Made by a program: the position numbers and the translations under genes
The notes under the pieces: model-generated
Told to the model about the DNA's origin: nothing
What the model saw: only the letters and a program-made list of their open reading frames with translations
Database searches by the model: none
NCBI GenBank assembly: GCA_947628305.1
Contig: CANQZG010000002.1
Span: 124,001-188,000, forward strand
Reading direction: 5' to 3'
Length of the DNA stretch: 64,000 nucleotides
Source: an uncultured Muribaculaceae bacterium
GTDB taxonomy: Bacteria > Bacteroidota > Bacteroidia > Bacteroidales > Muribaculaceae
Shown: positions 1 through 10,000 of the stretch, one piece after another
Layout of the letters: the number at the start of each line of letters is the position of its first letter
Position numbering within the stretch: position 1 is the first letter of the stretch

Positions 1-349
1 CTGAAATCTGTATCATCGGGTAACAGTTGACCGTGGCGTTGGCTGTCGCGGTCAGGCCGTTCATGAAGCCGAGCGATGAAACTGTCAGCAGCACTCCCGG
101 TGTCTTGGTTAAATACCCGTGTGTTGCGGCGGCCATGCCGGCCTGTTGTTCAAATCGGAATCCCACGAACTTGATGCCTACTTTCTGCATTGCGTATGCG
201 GCCTCTGTCACGGGAATGCCCACCAGGCCGTAGACAGTAGGAATCTCGAGACGTTTTAACGCCTCGGCGAGAATATACATGCCGGTCACTTGCTCCGGGA
301 AATGGGGAGTTTGCGGAGTGACGGCAGGGGTTGTTGTAGGTGTGCCCAT
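1..349 (-). CDS. oxc: oxalyl-CoA decarboxylase, N-terminal part (runs off left edge)
   Basis: The minus strand from an ATG at 349 reads into the left edge with no stop. The first ~116 residues match the start of oxalyl-CoA decarboxylase, a thiamine-diphosphate enzyme that converts oxalyl-CoA to formyl-CoA and CO2. Visible landmarks are 'VYGLVGIPVTEAAYAMQK', 'GFRFEQQAGMAAATHGYL' and 'GLTATANATVN', which form the N-terminal ThDP (PYR) domain with its conserved Glu in 'FEQQAG'. It lies downstream of frc in the same direction, 113 bp apart, and the two enzymes form the oxalate-consuming cycle: Frc makes oxalyl-CoA and Oxc decarboxylates it. The C-terminal cofactor domain is outside the window. 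Confidence 0.93.
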   Translation of the reverse strand, partial: MGTPTTTPAVTPQTPHFPEQVTGMYILAEALKRLEIPTVYGLVGIPVTEAAYAMQKVGIKFVGFRFEQQAGMAAATHGYLTKTPGVLLTVSSLGFMNGLTATANATVNCYPMIQIS

Positions 350-387
350 AAATCTTATACTTTTAATTAAAATGAGTTTGAATAGTG

Positions 388-441
388 AAAGGCTTGCGGG
401 GTAGCATTGCAGTCAAGTGCCTTTGCCTCCCGCAAGCCTTT
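388..441 (-). terminator. 13-bp hairpin between frc and oxc
   Basis: A perfect 13-bp inverted repeat (388-400 with 429-441, stem AAAGGCTTGCGGG) encloses a 28-nt loop in the frc-oxc gap. No clear U-tract follows on the minus strand, so it may be an intercistronic mRNA-stability or attenuating hairpin rather than a full terminator. Confidence 0.5.
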
Positions 442-462
442 AGTTGATATATGCCTACGCGG

Positions 463-1758
463 TTACTTTGCAGCTGCGGGCATCGGGGCGGTTGTGCCGT
501 TCTTTGCAAACTCTGCAATCTGGTCGGCGGTATATCCTAACTCGGTAAGAACCTCCTCGGTGTTTCCTCCAAGTTCGGGACACGGGCCGTATGTCGGCTG
601 ATAGTTTGAAATCGTGAATGGACATCCCACGGTCACAAATTCACCGATTTTACCGCCTTGGTTGATTTTGACAAGTGTATTGCCATCGTAAGCCGTTTCG
701 TCATCCATGATTTCCTTGGTCGACATCACGGGGCCTACAGGTATGCCGAATTTTGACAGCATGGCTGTGACCTCATATTTATCCTTGTCAATACAGAATC
801 CCTGGATGCGTTGGATGATTTCCTGTTTGTGGCGGTCACGCGCATCGGCGGTATTGTAGTCAGGATTGGTGAGCCAGTCTTCAAAACCGAGACCTTTGCA
901 TGCGAGTTCAAACTCCTTGGCACCACGTTGCAGGATGACGTAAACGTATGCGTTGGGGTCGGTTTCCCATCCTTTACATTTGTAGGTCCATCCGAGCACC
1001 CCTGAACCCTCGGTGTTGCCTGAACGGGGAACGAAATCGCCGAATTTTCCGTCGGGATACTGTGGGAACTGTGTGAGGTAACCAATCTTGTCAAGGGTCA
1101 GCTGGTCACGGGTCTTGATACGGCACAGGTTCAAGCATGCGTTGTGCATCGACTGATATACATACGAGCCTTCTCCCGTTTTTTCACGTTGAGCCAAGGC
1201 GGCGAGCAAGCCTATTGTAAGGTGCATGCCGGTGTTTGAGTCTCCAAGGGCAGCCCCACTCTGTGTCGGGACGTTATATTCGCCTTCGTACCAACCTGTT
1301 GTCGAGGCGGCCGCTGCGGTCACCTGAGCAATAGGCTCGTAAGCCTTGAGGTCTTTGAATTTGGATGAAACCGGGAATCCTTTGATTGTGCCGTAGATAC
1401 AACGGGGGTTGAGCGCATGCACGGCCTCCCAGCTGAAACCGAGTTTATCCATTGCTCCCGGGTGAAGGTTCTCGACAAATATATCGGCCTCTTTTATAAG
1501 TTTGGTGAGAATTTCTTTTCCATCGGGGGTCTTGGCGTCAAGGGCGAGTGATTTCTTGTCGCTGTTGAGCTGTAGGAAATAATAACTTGGCAGGGTGGGG
1601 TCAAACTGGAGTTCCTTACGGGTGGCGTCACCCACACCGGGACGTTCTATTTTGATAACCTCGGCACCGAGCCAAGCGAGCATTTGTGTACATGAAGGGC
1701 CTGATTGTACTTCGGTGAAGTCAACAACCTTGATGCCTTGAAGTGGAGCAGTGTTCAT
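463..1758 (-). CDS. frc: formyl-CoA:oxalate CoA-transferase
   Basis: A 431-residue class III CoA-transferase close in sequence to E. coli YfdW and Oxalobacter Frc. It moves CoA from formyl-CoA to oxalate in the cytosol and feeds oxalyl-CoA to Oxc, encoded next. The N-terminus 'VQSGPSCTQMLAWLGAEV', the catalytic-aspartate motif 'LGDSNTGMH' (Asp about 173, equivalent to Asp169 of the Oxalobacter enzyme) and 'KCKGWETDPNAY' are all present, and the length is typical. One oddity: the mobile glycine loop that reads GGGGQ in characterised enzymes reads 'TEGSGVLGW' (about residues 249-257). The start at 1758 gives the conserved 'PLQGIKVVDF' N-terminus. Other family III transferases (CaiB type) are less likely given the oxc neighbour. 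Confidence 0.95.
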   Translation of the reverse strand: MNTAPLQGIKVVDFTEVQSGPSCTQMLAWLGAEVIKIERPGVGDATRKELQFDPTLPSYYFLQLNSDKKSLALDAKTPDGKEILTKLIKEADIFVENLHPGAMDKLGFSWEAVHALNPRCIYGTIKGFPVSSKFKDLKAYEPIAQVTAAAASTTGWYEGEYNVPTQSGAALGDSNTGMHLTIGLLAALAQREKTGEGSYVYQSMHNACLNLCRIKTRDQLTLDKIGYLTQFPQYPDGKFGDFVPRSGNTEGSGVLGWTYKCKGWETDPNAYVYVILQRGAKEFELACKGLGFEDWLTNPDYNTADARDRHKQEIIQRIQGFCIDKDKYEVTAMLSKFGIPVGPVMSTKEIMDDETAYDGNTLVKINQGGKIGEFVTVGCPFTISNYQPTYGPCPELGGNTEEVLTELGYTADQIAEFAKNGTTAPMPAAAK

Positions 1759-1841
1759 AATTGTCAGTATTTATTAGTCTGTTAAAATTTTACGCAACTT
1801 TTTGTGTGTAACTTGATTTTATAAATACTAAACAACCGTGG

Positions 1842-1878
1842 AATAGAAAAGGTTGCCCGTCGGGCAACCTTTTCTATT
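1842..1878. terminator. 18-bp perfect inverted repeat, intrinsic terminator-like
   Basis: Bases 1842-1859 are perfectly complementary to 1861-1878, with a GC-rich core (GGTTGCCCG) and A/T-rich flanks, so it would end in a U-rich tract on either strand. It lies upstream of frc and downstream, in the direction of transcription, of the sigma-factor gene cluster, and probably separates the two units. Confidence 0.7.
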
Positions 1879-1882
1879 TCTA

Positions 1883-2189
1883 AGAGTGTGTTGAGCTTTA
1901 ACAGTCAGAAATTTTATGCGGAGTCTTGGAATGATTTTGGCCATGCAGCCGAGGGAGCGATGCGGGCATCGTGACCGAGGCAAAGGGACAAAAGCGTCCA
2001 AGAGACCGCATCGGGAGCTCCTTGACGGCATCTTCCGGTCATTTCCGCGTCTCTCGCTTGTCATGTATCTCGATACAACCACGCAAGTGCTCGCGTGTGG
2101 GCTTGACCCACCGCACTTCTCGCTCGGAGACCCGGAACTGTCTCGAAATCTGCCTATAAAAATTCGACTGTTAAAACTCAACACACTCT
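1883..2189. mobile_element. MITE-like element with 24-bp terminal inverted repeats
   Basis: The ends 1883-1906 and 2166-2189 are inverted copies of AGAGTGTGTTGAGYTTTAAC plus four further bases, with one mismatch. Similarity continues about ten bases further inward after a 1-nt gap. The ~260-bp interior has no open frame long enough for a transposase. No target-site duplication is evident. An 8-bp palindrome (2182-2198) overlaps the right end. The structure is that of a non-autonomous miniature transposable element; no family is assigned. Confidence 0.55.
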
Positions 2190-2204
2190 GAGAGTGTGTT
2201 TTAT

Positions 2205-2837
2205 CTATTGTACTATTGTTATCGTGGATGTCGAGGTACAGTTTCCTTTGGTTTTTGATTTCTTGACGGAGACCTGTGGAATCCTTATTTCGGGAATCGA
2301 CACATTGATTTCAGGGATATTGATAGGAGGAATGTTAATCTCAGGGATGTTCAACCCCGACAGGTCGAGTTCCGATAGGTCAAGGTTGAGGCATGCCATG
2401 TCGTTGACTGTGCTGATATCGGCGTCAGGTTCGCATCCCCAGTTCTCGCTACCCTCGGTGCGTATGTCGATTGTGAGAACGGCGTGGTCCTTACCTCTGA
2501 TAACGAGTGTGTAGGTCTGACGTTCCTTGTCTCCGTCAAATCTGATTTTGTACACACGGTTACGGCTCATCTCGTAGGATGATGCGTTTTTACGGTCTTT
2601 GTTGAATGCATCGATTATCCTACGTTGTTCGACCGGGTTCTTGATTAGGATTACCTTGGATGCACGATAGACCTTGTGTGTCTTAGGGTCACGTCGTTCA
2701 GTGTAGGTTACATATTCGACGTTATTTTGTTTCTCGATATTGTCCACGACTTTGGTGATTGCGCTTTGGGCATTTAGTGCGGGCAAAGAGAGGAGAATGA
2801 GCGCGATTGAAGTGAGGATTCGGCTGAATATTTTCAT
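2205..2837 (-). CDS. secreted small protein downstream of ECF sigma operon (DUF5024-like)
   Basis: 210 residues from the ATG at 2837. This start gives a clean signal peptide ('RILTSIALILLSLPALNAQS'), whereas upstream in-frame starts only add a charged, non-conserved extension. A mature domain of about 110 residues follows ('TYTERRDPKTHKVYRAS', 'YKIRFDGDKERQTYTLVI'). The tail is a striking repeat of Ile/Pro-rich steps ('LNIPEINIPPINIPEINV') and may be an extended or beta-helical stalk. The front half resembles small periplasmic proteins annotated DUF5024 next to Bacteroidales sigma/anti-sigma pairs. That assignment is from memory of the pattern and uncertain. It is probably co-transcribed with the two genes upstream. 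Confidence 0.65.
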   Translation of the reverse strand: MKIFSRILTSIALILLSLPALNAQSAITKVVDNIEKQNNVEYVTYTERRDPKTHKVYRASKVILIKNPVEQRRIIDAFNKDRKNASSYEMSRNRVYKIRFDGDKERQTYTLVIRGKDHAVLTIDIRTEGSENWGCEPDADISTVNDMACLNLDLSELDLSGLNIPEINIPPINIPEINVSIPEIRIPQVSVKKSKTKGNCTSTSTITIVQ

Positions 2838-2871
2838 TGTATGGAAAAATATATCGTTTAAATTTGAACAG

Positions 2872-3423
2872 TTACTTATCATTGGATGTCGCCTCAATAA
2901 AGGCGGCTTTCGTGTCAGGGTCGTCCATGTCAAGGGCTTCAGAGGCATCGATATACATCAGGTCCTCGTCAGGAATCGAGAAGTCGAGTGTCGCTCCCTG
3001 GCCGACAGTGTCGATATATACCTCGGCTTTTTGTATCTCCGGCATTATTTTTTCTATGTCGGTGATTTTCTCGCCGTTACGTACAATGTAACTACCTTCA
3101 TATATGGCGTATTCATCGGGGGCATATTTTTGTCGCGTCTTCATGAAGCTGAATGTCACAGTGCACAGCAACACTATTGTCGCGGCTATTGATACCCATT
3201 GCCAAGGACGGAAGAAGGGGCGTTTTTTCGTGGACGGTGACTCGTTGGGGAGTTGTAGGCCACGGTCATAGAACATCATCATGTAACGGTATCTCTCCAT
3301 GTCGGCGGGGACTGACGGGCCGTTGAAAAAGCCGATAAGGGCTTTCTCCTCGGCATTGGTCGTCTCACCAGCCATAAACCGTTCCATCAATTGATGCACA
3401 TTATTTTTATCTACTGTTATCAT
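2872..3423 (-). CDS. single-pass membrane protein, putative anti-sigma factor
   Basis: 183 residues. The N-terminal ~70 residues are cytosolic and start with a helical segment typical of Bacteroidales anti-sigma-like proteins ('HQLMERFMAGETTNAEEKAL', short linker, 'YRYMMMFYDRGL'). One transmembrane helix follows (about residues 75-92, 'WVSIAATIVLLCTVTFSF'), then an acidic periplasmic domain. It starts 2 bp after the sigma-factor gene, which fits a sigma/anti-sigma pair. It lacks the FecR domain seen in TonB-linked systems, so the stimulus is probably a generic envelope cue. Function is inferred from position and topology. Confidence 0.7.
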   Translation of the reverse strand: MITVDKNNVHQLMERFMAGETTNAEEKALIGFFNGPSVPADMERYRYMMMFYDRGLQLPNESPSTKKRPFFRPWQWVSIAATIVLLCTVTFSFMKTRQKYAPDEYAIYEGSYIVRNGEKITDIEKIMPEIQKAEVYIDTVGQGATLDFSIPDEDLMYIDASEALDMDDPDTKAAFIEATSNDK

Positions 3424-3425
3424 AA

Positions 3426-3929
3426 TTATTGCATGGTCATGAATATCTGTTTGACACGGTGACGGGCGCGGGAGAGAGTTACACGTATCGCGTTCTCGTT
3501 TGAGCCTGTTAGTCGGGCGATTTCGCTGACCTCCAGTCCATCGACATGTTTCATCTGCAGGACTATGCGTTGGCTTTCAGGCAGAAGCGAGAGGATACGG
3601 TCGGTTTCGTTGCGTGACTCGTCCATGGATATCCCGTGTTCGGGTGACAGCGATGTGTCCGATATGTCAAGGCCGTCAGCCGGCAATGACTGTATCTGTG
3701 AGGCGCGTCTTGCAAGGTCTATGCAACGGTTACGTGCTATCACCACAGCCAGGGACTCTACCGAACGATAGTTGTCAAGTTTCTCTCTCATGCTCCAGAG
3801 TTTGAGCAAGGTTTCCTGTGCCACATCCTCGGCCTCGGCTTCACTGCGGGTGATGCCGAGCGCGGTAGCGACAATGCGTCCTCTAAGGGCGGAAGCGATT
3901 GATTCAAACTCCTTGCGTTCCATGTTCAT
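3426..3929 (-). CDS. ECF-type RNA polymerase sigma-70 factor
   Basis: 167 residues with sigma region 2 ('EAEAEDVAQETLLKLW', 'DNYRSVESLAVVIARNRCID') and region 4 ('LLPESQRIVLQMKHVDGLEV' followed by 'SEIARLTGSNENAIRVTLSR'). Regions 1 and 3 are absent, as in extracytoplasmic-function sigma factors. Two in-frame ATGs (3929, 3923) are equally plausible. The putative membrane anti-sigma gene follows immediately and a secreted protein gene comes next, making a three-gene regulatory unit. Confidence 0.92.
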   Translation of the reverse strand: MNMERKEFESIASALRGRIVATALGITRSEAEAEDVAQETLLKLWSMREKLDNYRSVESLAVVIARNRCIDLARRASQIQSLPADGLDISDTSLSPEHGISMDESRNETDRILSLLPESQRIVLQMKHVDGLEVSEIARLTGSNENAIRVTLSRARHRVKQIFMTMQ

Positions 3930-4003
3930 CTATAAGACGAATATTTCCCCGAAACATTACACCTATCTTTAAAATTTTCCAAATTTTATAATTGTAGGGG
4001 TAA

Positions 4004-7000
4004 TCAGCGGGAGAGTGAGAGGTTGAATGTGACACCGAATGATGTGTTGGTGGTGGGATAGGCCGATGAGCTGACGAGTGGTGTATTGATTTGGTGGTCG
4101 AAGAAAAGGGCGAGGGTCAGCCGGCGACTCATGATGTAGTTGGCGGTGAAGTTCATGGTGACGGTGCGTGAGCCGGTGGTGGCCTGGGTGTAGCCTGTCT
4201 CGATGCGACGTATCAGTGCGGTGTTCTGTTGCAGGGAGAAGTCGGCGTTGAGTGACAGGTCGTTGCTGATGCCCTGTGCGGAGCCTTTCATCTTGAGCAC
4301 CGAGTTGAATCCGATGATTTTATAACCGAATCCGGCGGTGATGCCGTGTGACGTGCCTTCTACCACTTGCCCTGCCGAGGTGTTGAGGGTTAGTGTACGG
4401 CTGTCGCGGTATTCGGCGTTGAATGTCATGTCGTTCTTCAATGTAACGGCGAGTCCGACGAGTGGTGCGAATTTCTCGGTAATGGCTACCGACGATATAT
4501 TGTAGGGCGATGACGGTACAGGTGCGCCTGTCAGTTCATCGGTTGTGAAACCGAGGTCTTTGCTGCCGTCAGCGCTCATCCAGTTGAGATAGGATGAGTA
4601 GGACCCGACCGAATAGGTGCACTGGTAGGCGTGGGTCAGTGTCATCGCCTTGAAGATGTTGCGTAGGTTACCGAGGTTGACAAATCCGTCGTAGGTTACG
4701 CGCCAGTTGGGCATCGCATGGGCGAGTGACGGGAACGGGTTGAGATATTGTTTGCCCGGGTCACGGCCTGTATAGGCTGCGAGGAACGCTGGAATCAAGA
4801 CTTCCGAGCCTGTCTGGCTGACAGTTCCAACGGCGGGGTTGAACGGGTTTCCTGCATTGGGATTCCCCTCCATGAAACCGCCGGTGGGATAGTTCACGCC
4901 ATGGTATTGTGCTTCATATCGGTTGGCTATGACAGGAATGTTTTCAAGAAATTTGTTGAATGTGGCCGAGTTGTAACCGTCCTCGGCCTTTGAACCGCGC
5001 AGAGCGGTGGCGATGGCGCAGTGGGTCTTGGTATAACTGCCCGAATAGGCCGTGGGCATGTTGTCATACATGAACTGGGTCTGTTGCGAACGGTTGTCGG
5101 TGCGGTTGGTCGTCAGTGTGACCTTGAATCCCTTGAATGGCTCAAGGGTCAGTTCAAGATTTATTTCATTGGTGCGCGACCATATCGCCGGTGATGTCTG
5201 TCCGTCATCGGTGATGAGCCATCCGCGAGCCTTGGCCTTATCGACATAACTTTCATCGATGAACCCGAATGCGAAGTCAAGCCCCGGGGCCATCGGCCCG
5301 TAACTCAACGACTGCCCGAACACGTTCCCTATTTCGGGGCCGAACAGGGGCAGCGACAGCGAGCTTGTGCGACGCCAGCGTACCGAAGCCGAGCGTGGAC
5401 TCATCAACAGGCGTGTCGTGTATTGTGCGATTTCGCGAGCAATCGAGCGTTCCTCTTTCAGTATTTCCGTTATGGTGAACTTGGCGTTTGTCTCGACCGG
5501 CGATGTGACCTCTACGCTGTTAACGTCAATTACCTTTGTCCGCACTGTCAGCGGTTTGCCGTCAACAGTGGTGGCTGATACTTTGACCTTGCGGTTTCGT
5601 AGATTGTGTTTGACCGTGATTGCCGAGTCGGCGAGCAGCATTATCGTGCGCTCAAACTTTTTCTCCTTGCGTGGCCGGGTTGTCGAGCGACGTGTGTTGG
5701 CAAACCGTTTGTTGACCTCCTTGGTGTAGTTGAACTTGTTGTATAGGGACTCGAAGTTGATGCGTCCGTCGGCGTTCCATGATGCCTGGCTCGCGACAGT
5801 GTTCCCCATGTTGAATCCCTCGACTGTCGCGCCTCTGTCCCAACGGTAGGTTGCGTTGTAACTGGTCGAGCCTGTGAGGAAATCAAGTACCGGGATGCGT
5901 GAGAACGGTGCTTTGTAGCTTGCCACGAAACTTTGGTTATAGGCCCAAGGTGTGCCCATCGATAGAATCGACTGCCACACGGTGTCTTTCCATTCGCGGT
6001 ATTTGTCAGGGAACAGTTTGCGGTTGACCGCACCCATTGTCTCCTCGATGCGGGCCGAGGTGTTGGAGTTAAAGTTGAGCGACAATGACTTGGTGAGATT
6101 CCATGTCAGGGCAAACTGTCTGTCCCACAAGAAATTCTTGCTTACCGACACCGGCAGCTGGAAGTTCACATCGGTCTCGCTGCGGGTCTGCTGTTCGTAG
6201 TAGTAGCGCGACATCGTTGTCAGGAACGAGATGGTGTTGGGCAGATAGTTGATTTCCCAGTCCTTGAAAAATTTCAGGTTCTTGTTTTTGCTCTTTATCC
6301 ACTTGAATGGCTTGAATCCCTTTATCATAGGGGAATAGCTGTATTGGAAACTGCCACGGTAGTCATTTATGTTCTCGTATTCAGTCGTCGGGTCGCTTTT
6401 GCTCTGTTTGTTGAACGAGAAATTGATTGTGAAATTGGCCGGGTCCCAGGGCATGGGTTTCTGGCTTCGCACATCAAATTTTAACCCGGAGATACTGAAA
6501 CTCTCGACCTTGGAATGTTCGATGGCGAAACTGCTGATAGAGTCGCGTTCATGCTTGTTGGCAGCGATATCAAGGGCATCCTTTAACAACACGTCCTGGT
6601 CGAGCGGGTTATATTTGGGGGATGTCTTTTCCTTGGAGACAGAGTAGTAGACGGGGGCATGAAGTTTGGCTGCTGCCGGGAAGAATCGGCCGACATCGCC
6701 CTGCACGGCGATGTTGTATTGTTCATAGTCATCCATCCGGCGGTCGTTCAACGCCTGGTCAACACCGCCGAATCCGGCTGTCTCGACATGTGCGCCCACA
6801 TTGACCGTGGCGATGTCCGATAATGCAAGATTCATGTTGGCCTTGGCCGCCCAGCCGCCTTCGGAGTTGAAATCGGTGACTTTCAGTTCATTCAGCCATA
6901 CGATTCCGTCCTTTGTCGTGGCCGAGTTGTTTCGTATACCCACGAGCATCACTCTCACATCGCTCAACGATGGATTACCGATAACGGCGATGGAGTTACG

Positions 7001-10000
7001 CTCATTCTCGGGGTCACGTCCCGTGAACACTGTGCCGTAACCGACACCGGCCTCCTCGTTGCGCTTGGCACGGTTTCGCTCTTTCTTCAGGTCTACAAGG
7101 GTCTGTAGCGAGAAGTCCATGTAGTTGGACTGTGGCCACACGATGTAACGGTCCGATGGCAAGTCGTTGTTGTAGTCGCTGCGGTGGGGAGTGAGTGACA
7201 GCGGGACTTCGTACTCGTAATAGTTGTTCTTAACGTCACTGCCAAGACGGATGAACGCCGACAGTTCGCCGTTGGCGAGGTGTGTCGCGTTGTCAATGAA
7301 ACTCTCGGCGTGAATCCACATCTGCATGCGCTTGTAGTTGCGCAGGTCAAGTTGTGTGTTACGGTATACGCCTCGTGCATCGCCGGCGCGCAGTCCTGTG
7401 ACCTTCATCGACATCGACTGCTCGTTGAGCTGGGTAATCTGTGACTGTCCGGGGTCGCTGATGCGCGTCACGCCCGGGGGGAGGACGTAGTTCACCGGTT
7501 CGCGTTCGGCATTCTCCTCGATGTTGACAACCGAGATGTCGAGCTGTCCTTCGGCAGGAGTGTCGCCACGGTTGTTCAGGTTGAAATCATAACCGCGCCA
7601 CTCACCGCGCACCAACTCAAGTGTGGCGAAGCGCAGATGGGTCACCTGCTTGAATCCGGTCATGAACATGCGGGCGAAGCGTATTGTCGAGAAGTCGTTG
7701 ATGGAGCCTACGATTTTCTCATAGTCGTTCAACGGGATTTTGAACTGATACCATTCGACTTCCTGTTGATTGCCGTCTCGGGTTAGCACAAGCGATGTCT
7801 GTTTATCGGTGATATAGTTGCGTCCCACGACAAGGTCATCGGGACGGATGGAGACTTTGTATTGGAAATATCGCTCATACTCGTTGAGCGTGTTGTCCTG
7901 GTTTATATCCTCGACATCGGGCAGCGAGCGTGATGACTGATAGAGGGGGTCGGGTGCATCCTCGGGTGATAGTGAGTTGCCCTCGACGCCGTTGTAACGC
8001 TTGTAACGGTCGAGAATGCCGAGACGTTGCTCATCGTAGTCGTATCCACGGTAGAAATGGTAGTTGTCACCGGCAGGGTCATTGAACGGGGAGAACTGGT
8101 CGGCCTGCATCCGTTCGATTGTAGCTGCGGGGAGCTTTTGACGCAGTTTGTCGAGATATTGTGCGTAGGTGTTGAACGTGAACTCGTCATCGTTTTTCAA
8201 TCCATCAAGGCCTACATCCTGCACCAGTCGTGATGATGAATTGTTGTCAAATGCGTATGTAAGGGAGTTCTGTGATGACACGCGTCCCCACACGGTCTCC
8301 TGCATATATTGGTCGTTACCGTCGAACGGGACACCGTTCTCGTAACTTTTTAGACCGTCCTTGAGAATGTCTTCGCTCACCTCCCCGAAGTTGAAATAGA
8401 GGTCGCCCCCGTCATAGTTTGGGTTTTCGGGGTCAAGGAACGGGTTCATGAGCCAGAATTGTACATACTCGATGTTGGATTGCTCGAAGTTGGTAGTCTC
8501 GAGTTTGCGCATGATTCCGCCCCAGCGTTTTTCGGGGTGCAACAGGTTGCCGTTCTCGTCAATATCCTCGGCATCGAGATTGTAAGGGCCGCGTTCGGTG
8601 GGGTAATAGGAGAGATTAAGGGTCTGTATGAGCGGAGATTCGCCGTATTGAAGTTCTCGTCCTGGGAAAATTTCATAGCTTTTCACCTCGCGTACGTAGG
8701 GGTTGGAGAGTTGTTTGAGGTCGCTTTTGATATACCCCGGAGCAAGCGAGGAGTTCCGTTGTGTGAACATGCGGTCGATGTAGTACCATGTCAACAGTGC
8801 GCGGTTCTTGCCGTATGCGACATTGTTGGACAGCTGCGATTCGGGGAACATCGCGTTGGAGCCTCCCTCGTAGGGGGTCGACGCCAGGAACCATGAATAG
8901 GGTGACCGCAGGTCGATGCCTGTCTGTGTTGATTCAAAGTCATCGATATAAGAACTACCTTTGCTTGAACCTGATTTCTGTTTGTGAGGTATCAGCTGGG
9001 CGAACTCGGCCTTTAACGACAGTGACGATGGTTGGGTGGCGTTGACAGTGGGGATTTTATTCAGCAGGTTGGTGAGCCACATGAACTTGGTGTTGTAGTT
9101 CAGGTTCAAACCCCACATAGTGTTGTTTATGATTTCATCGCCTATATTGACTTTCTCGGTCAACGCTTTCTCCGAGAAATGCAGGATTGTCGCGCCGAGG
9201 TTGAAATCCTTGCTGAATTTGTAGTTCAGGTCAAGGCCGACAAGGCTCTTACGTTGCATCGAGAAAAGCGACTGGTTCTCGAGTGTCACTGATATACTTT
9301 GTCCCGAATCGATGATGCTTTGGTTGGTTATCGTGACAATGCCCATCGAGTAATCGACGGTGTAGTCTGAATTTTCAGTCAACCTCACCCCGCCGGCGGT
9401 CACAACGACCGACCCCCGAGGTACGTTCATTGCGTTCAGACGTATCTGTGAGCCTGACGACGCCTGATATTTTCCCGAAAGAATAAACTTGTTCTTGTCG
9501 GCGAACTGTCGGGCGACAATGAGTGTGGAGTCATATAATTCCTGATAGGTATATTGTTTTGCAATCTCGGGGTTCCCGATTTTTTCGGCCAGATGTCGGC
9601 CGAATGGTTCAGCGACAGGGAAAATGATTTTGCCGCTTGATGAAATCACAGTGTAACCTTCGATGAAATCAAAGAATCCGTCAGGGTTGCCCTGTTCGTT
9701 GGAATCGATGCGGTCGAGGTTCATCACCTGAAGCAACGGCATGTTGCTGATACCCGGGACTGGCAGATAGTTGATTTCAGTCCCTGTTGTGTCGCTAAGG
9801 TATTTGATGTTAAGCCTGAAATTATTTTTCTGTACCTGGTACGCCCCGAGAGAGTATACATTTTTCATCATAAGTCTCCACATAGGCAACCGAGGGTTCT
9901 GTGTGGTGCTTTTGAGCATCTTGACATACAGCGATTGGTCGGTCGTGGTGATGTCGCTTGAAAATTCGCCCACCTGATAGACCTGTCCGTTATAGGTATA

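Noticed and set aside
735-1094. Frames of 60-120 codons antisense to or out of frame with frc, sprA and tape-measure genes
   Set aside because: They are low-complexity shadows of strong real genes, rich in Ser, Arg and Thr, without start context.
1916-2191. Open frames inside the MITE-like element on both strands
   Set aside because: They include the terminal inverted repeats, have odd composition and no recognisable motif; the element looks non-coding.
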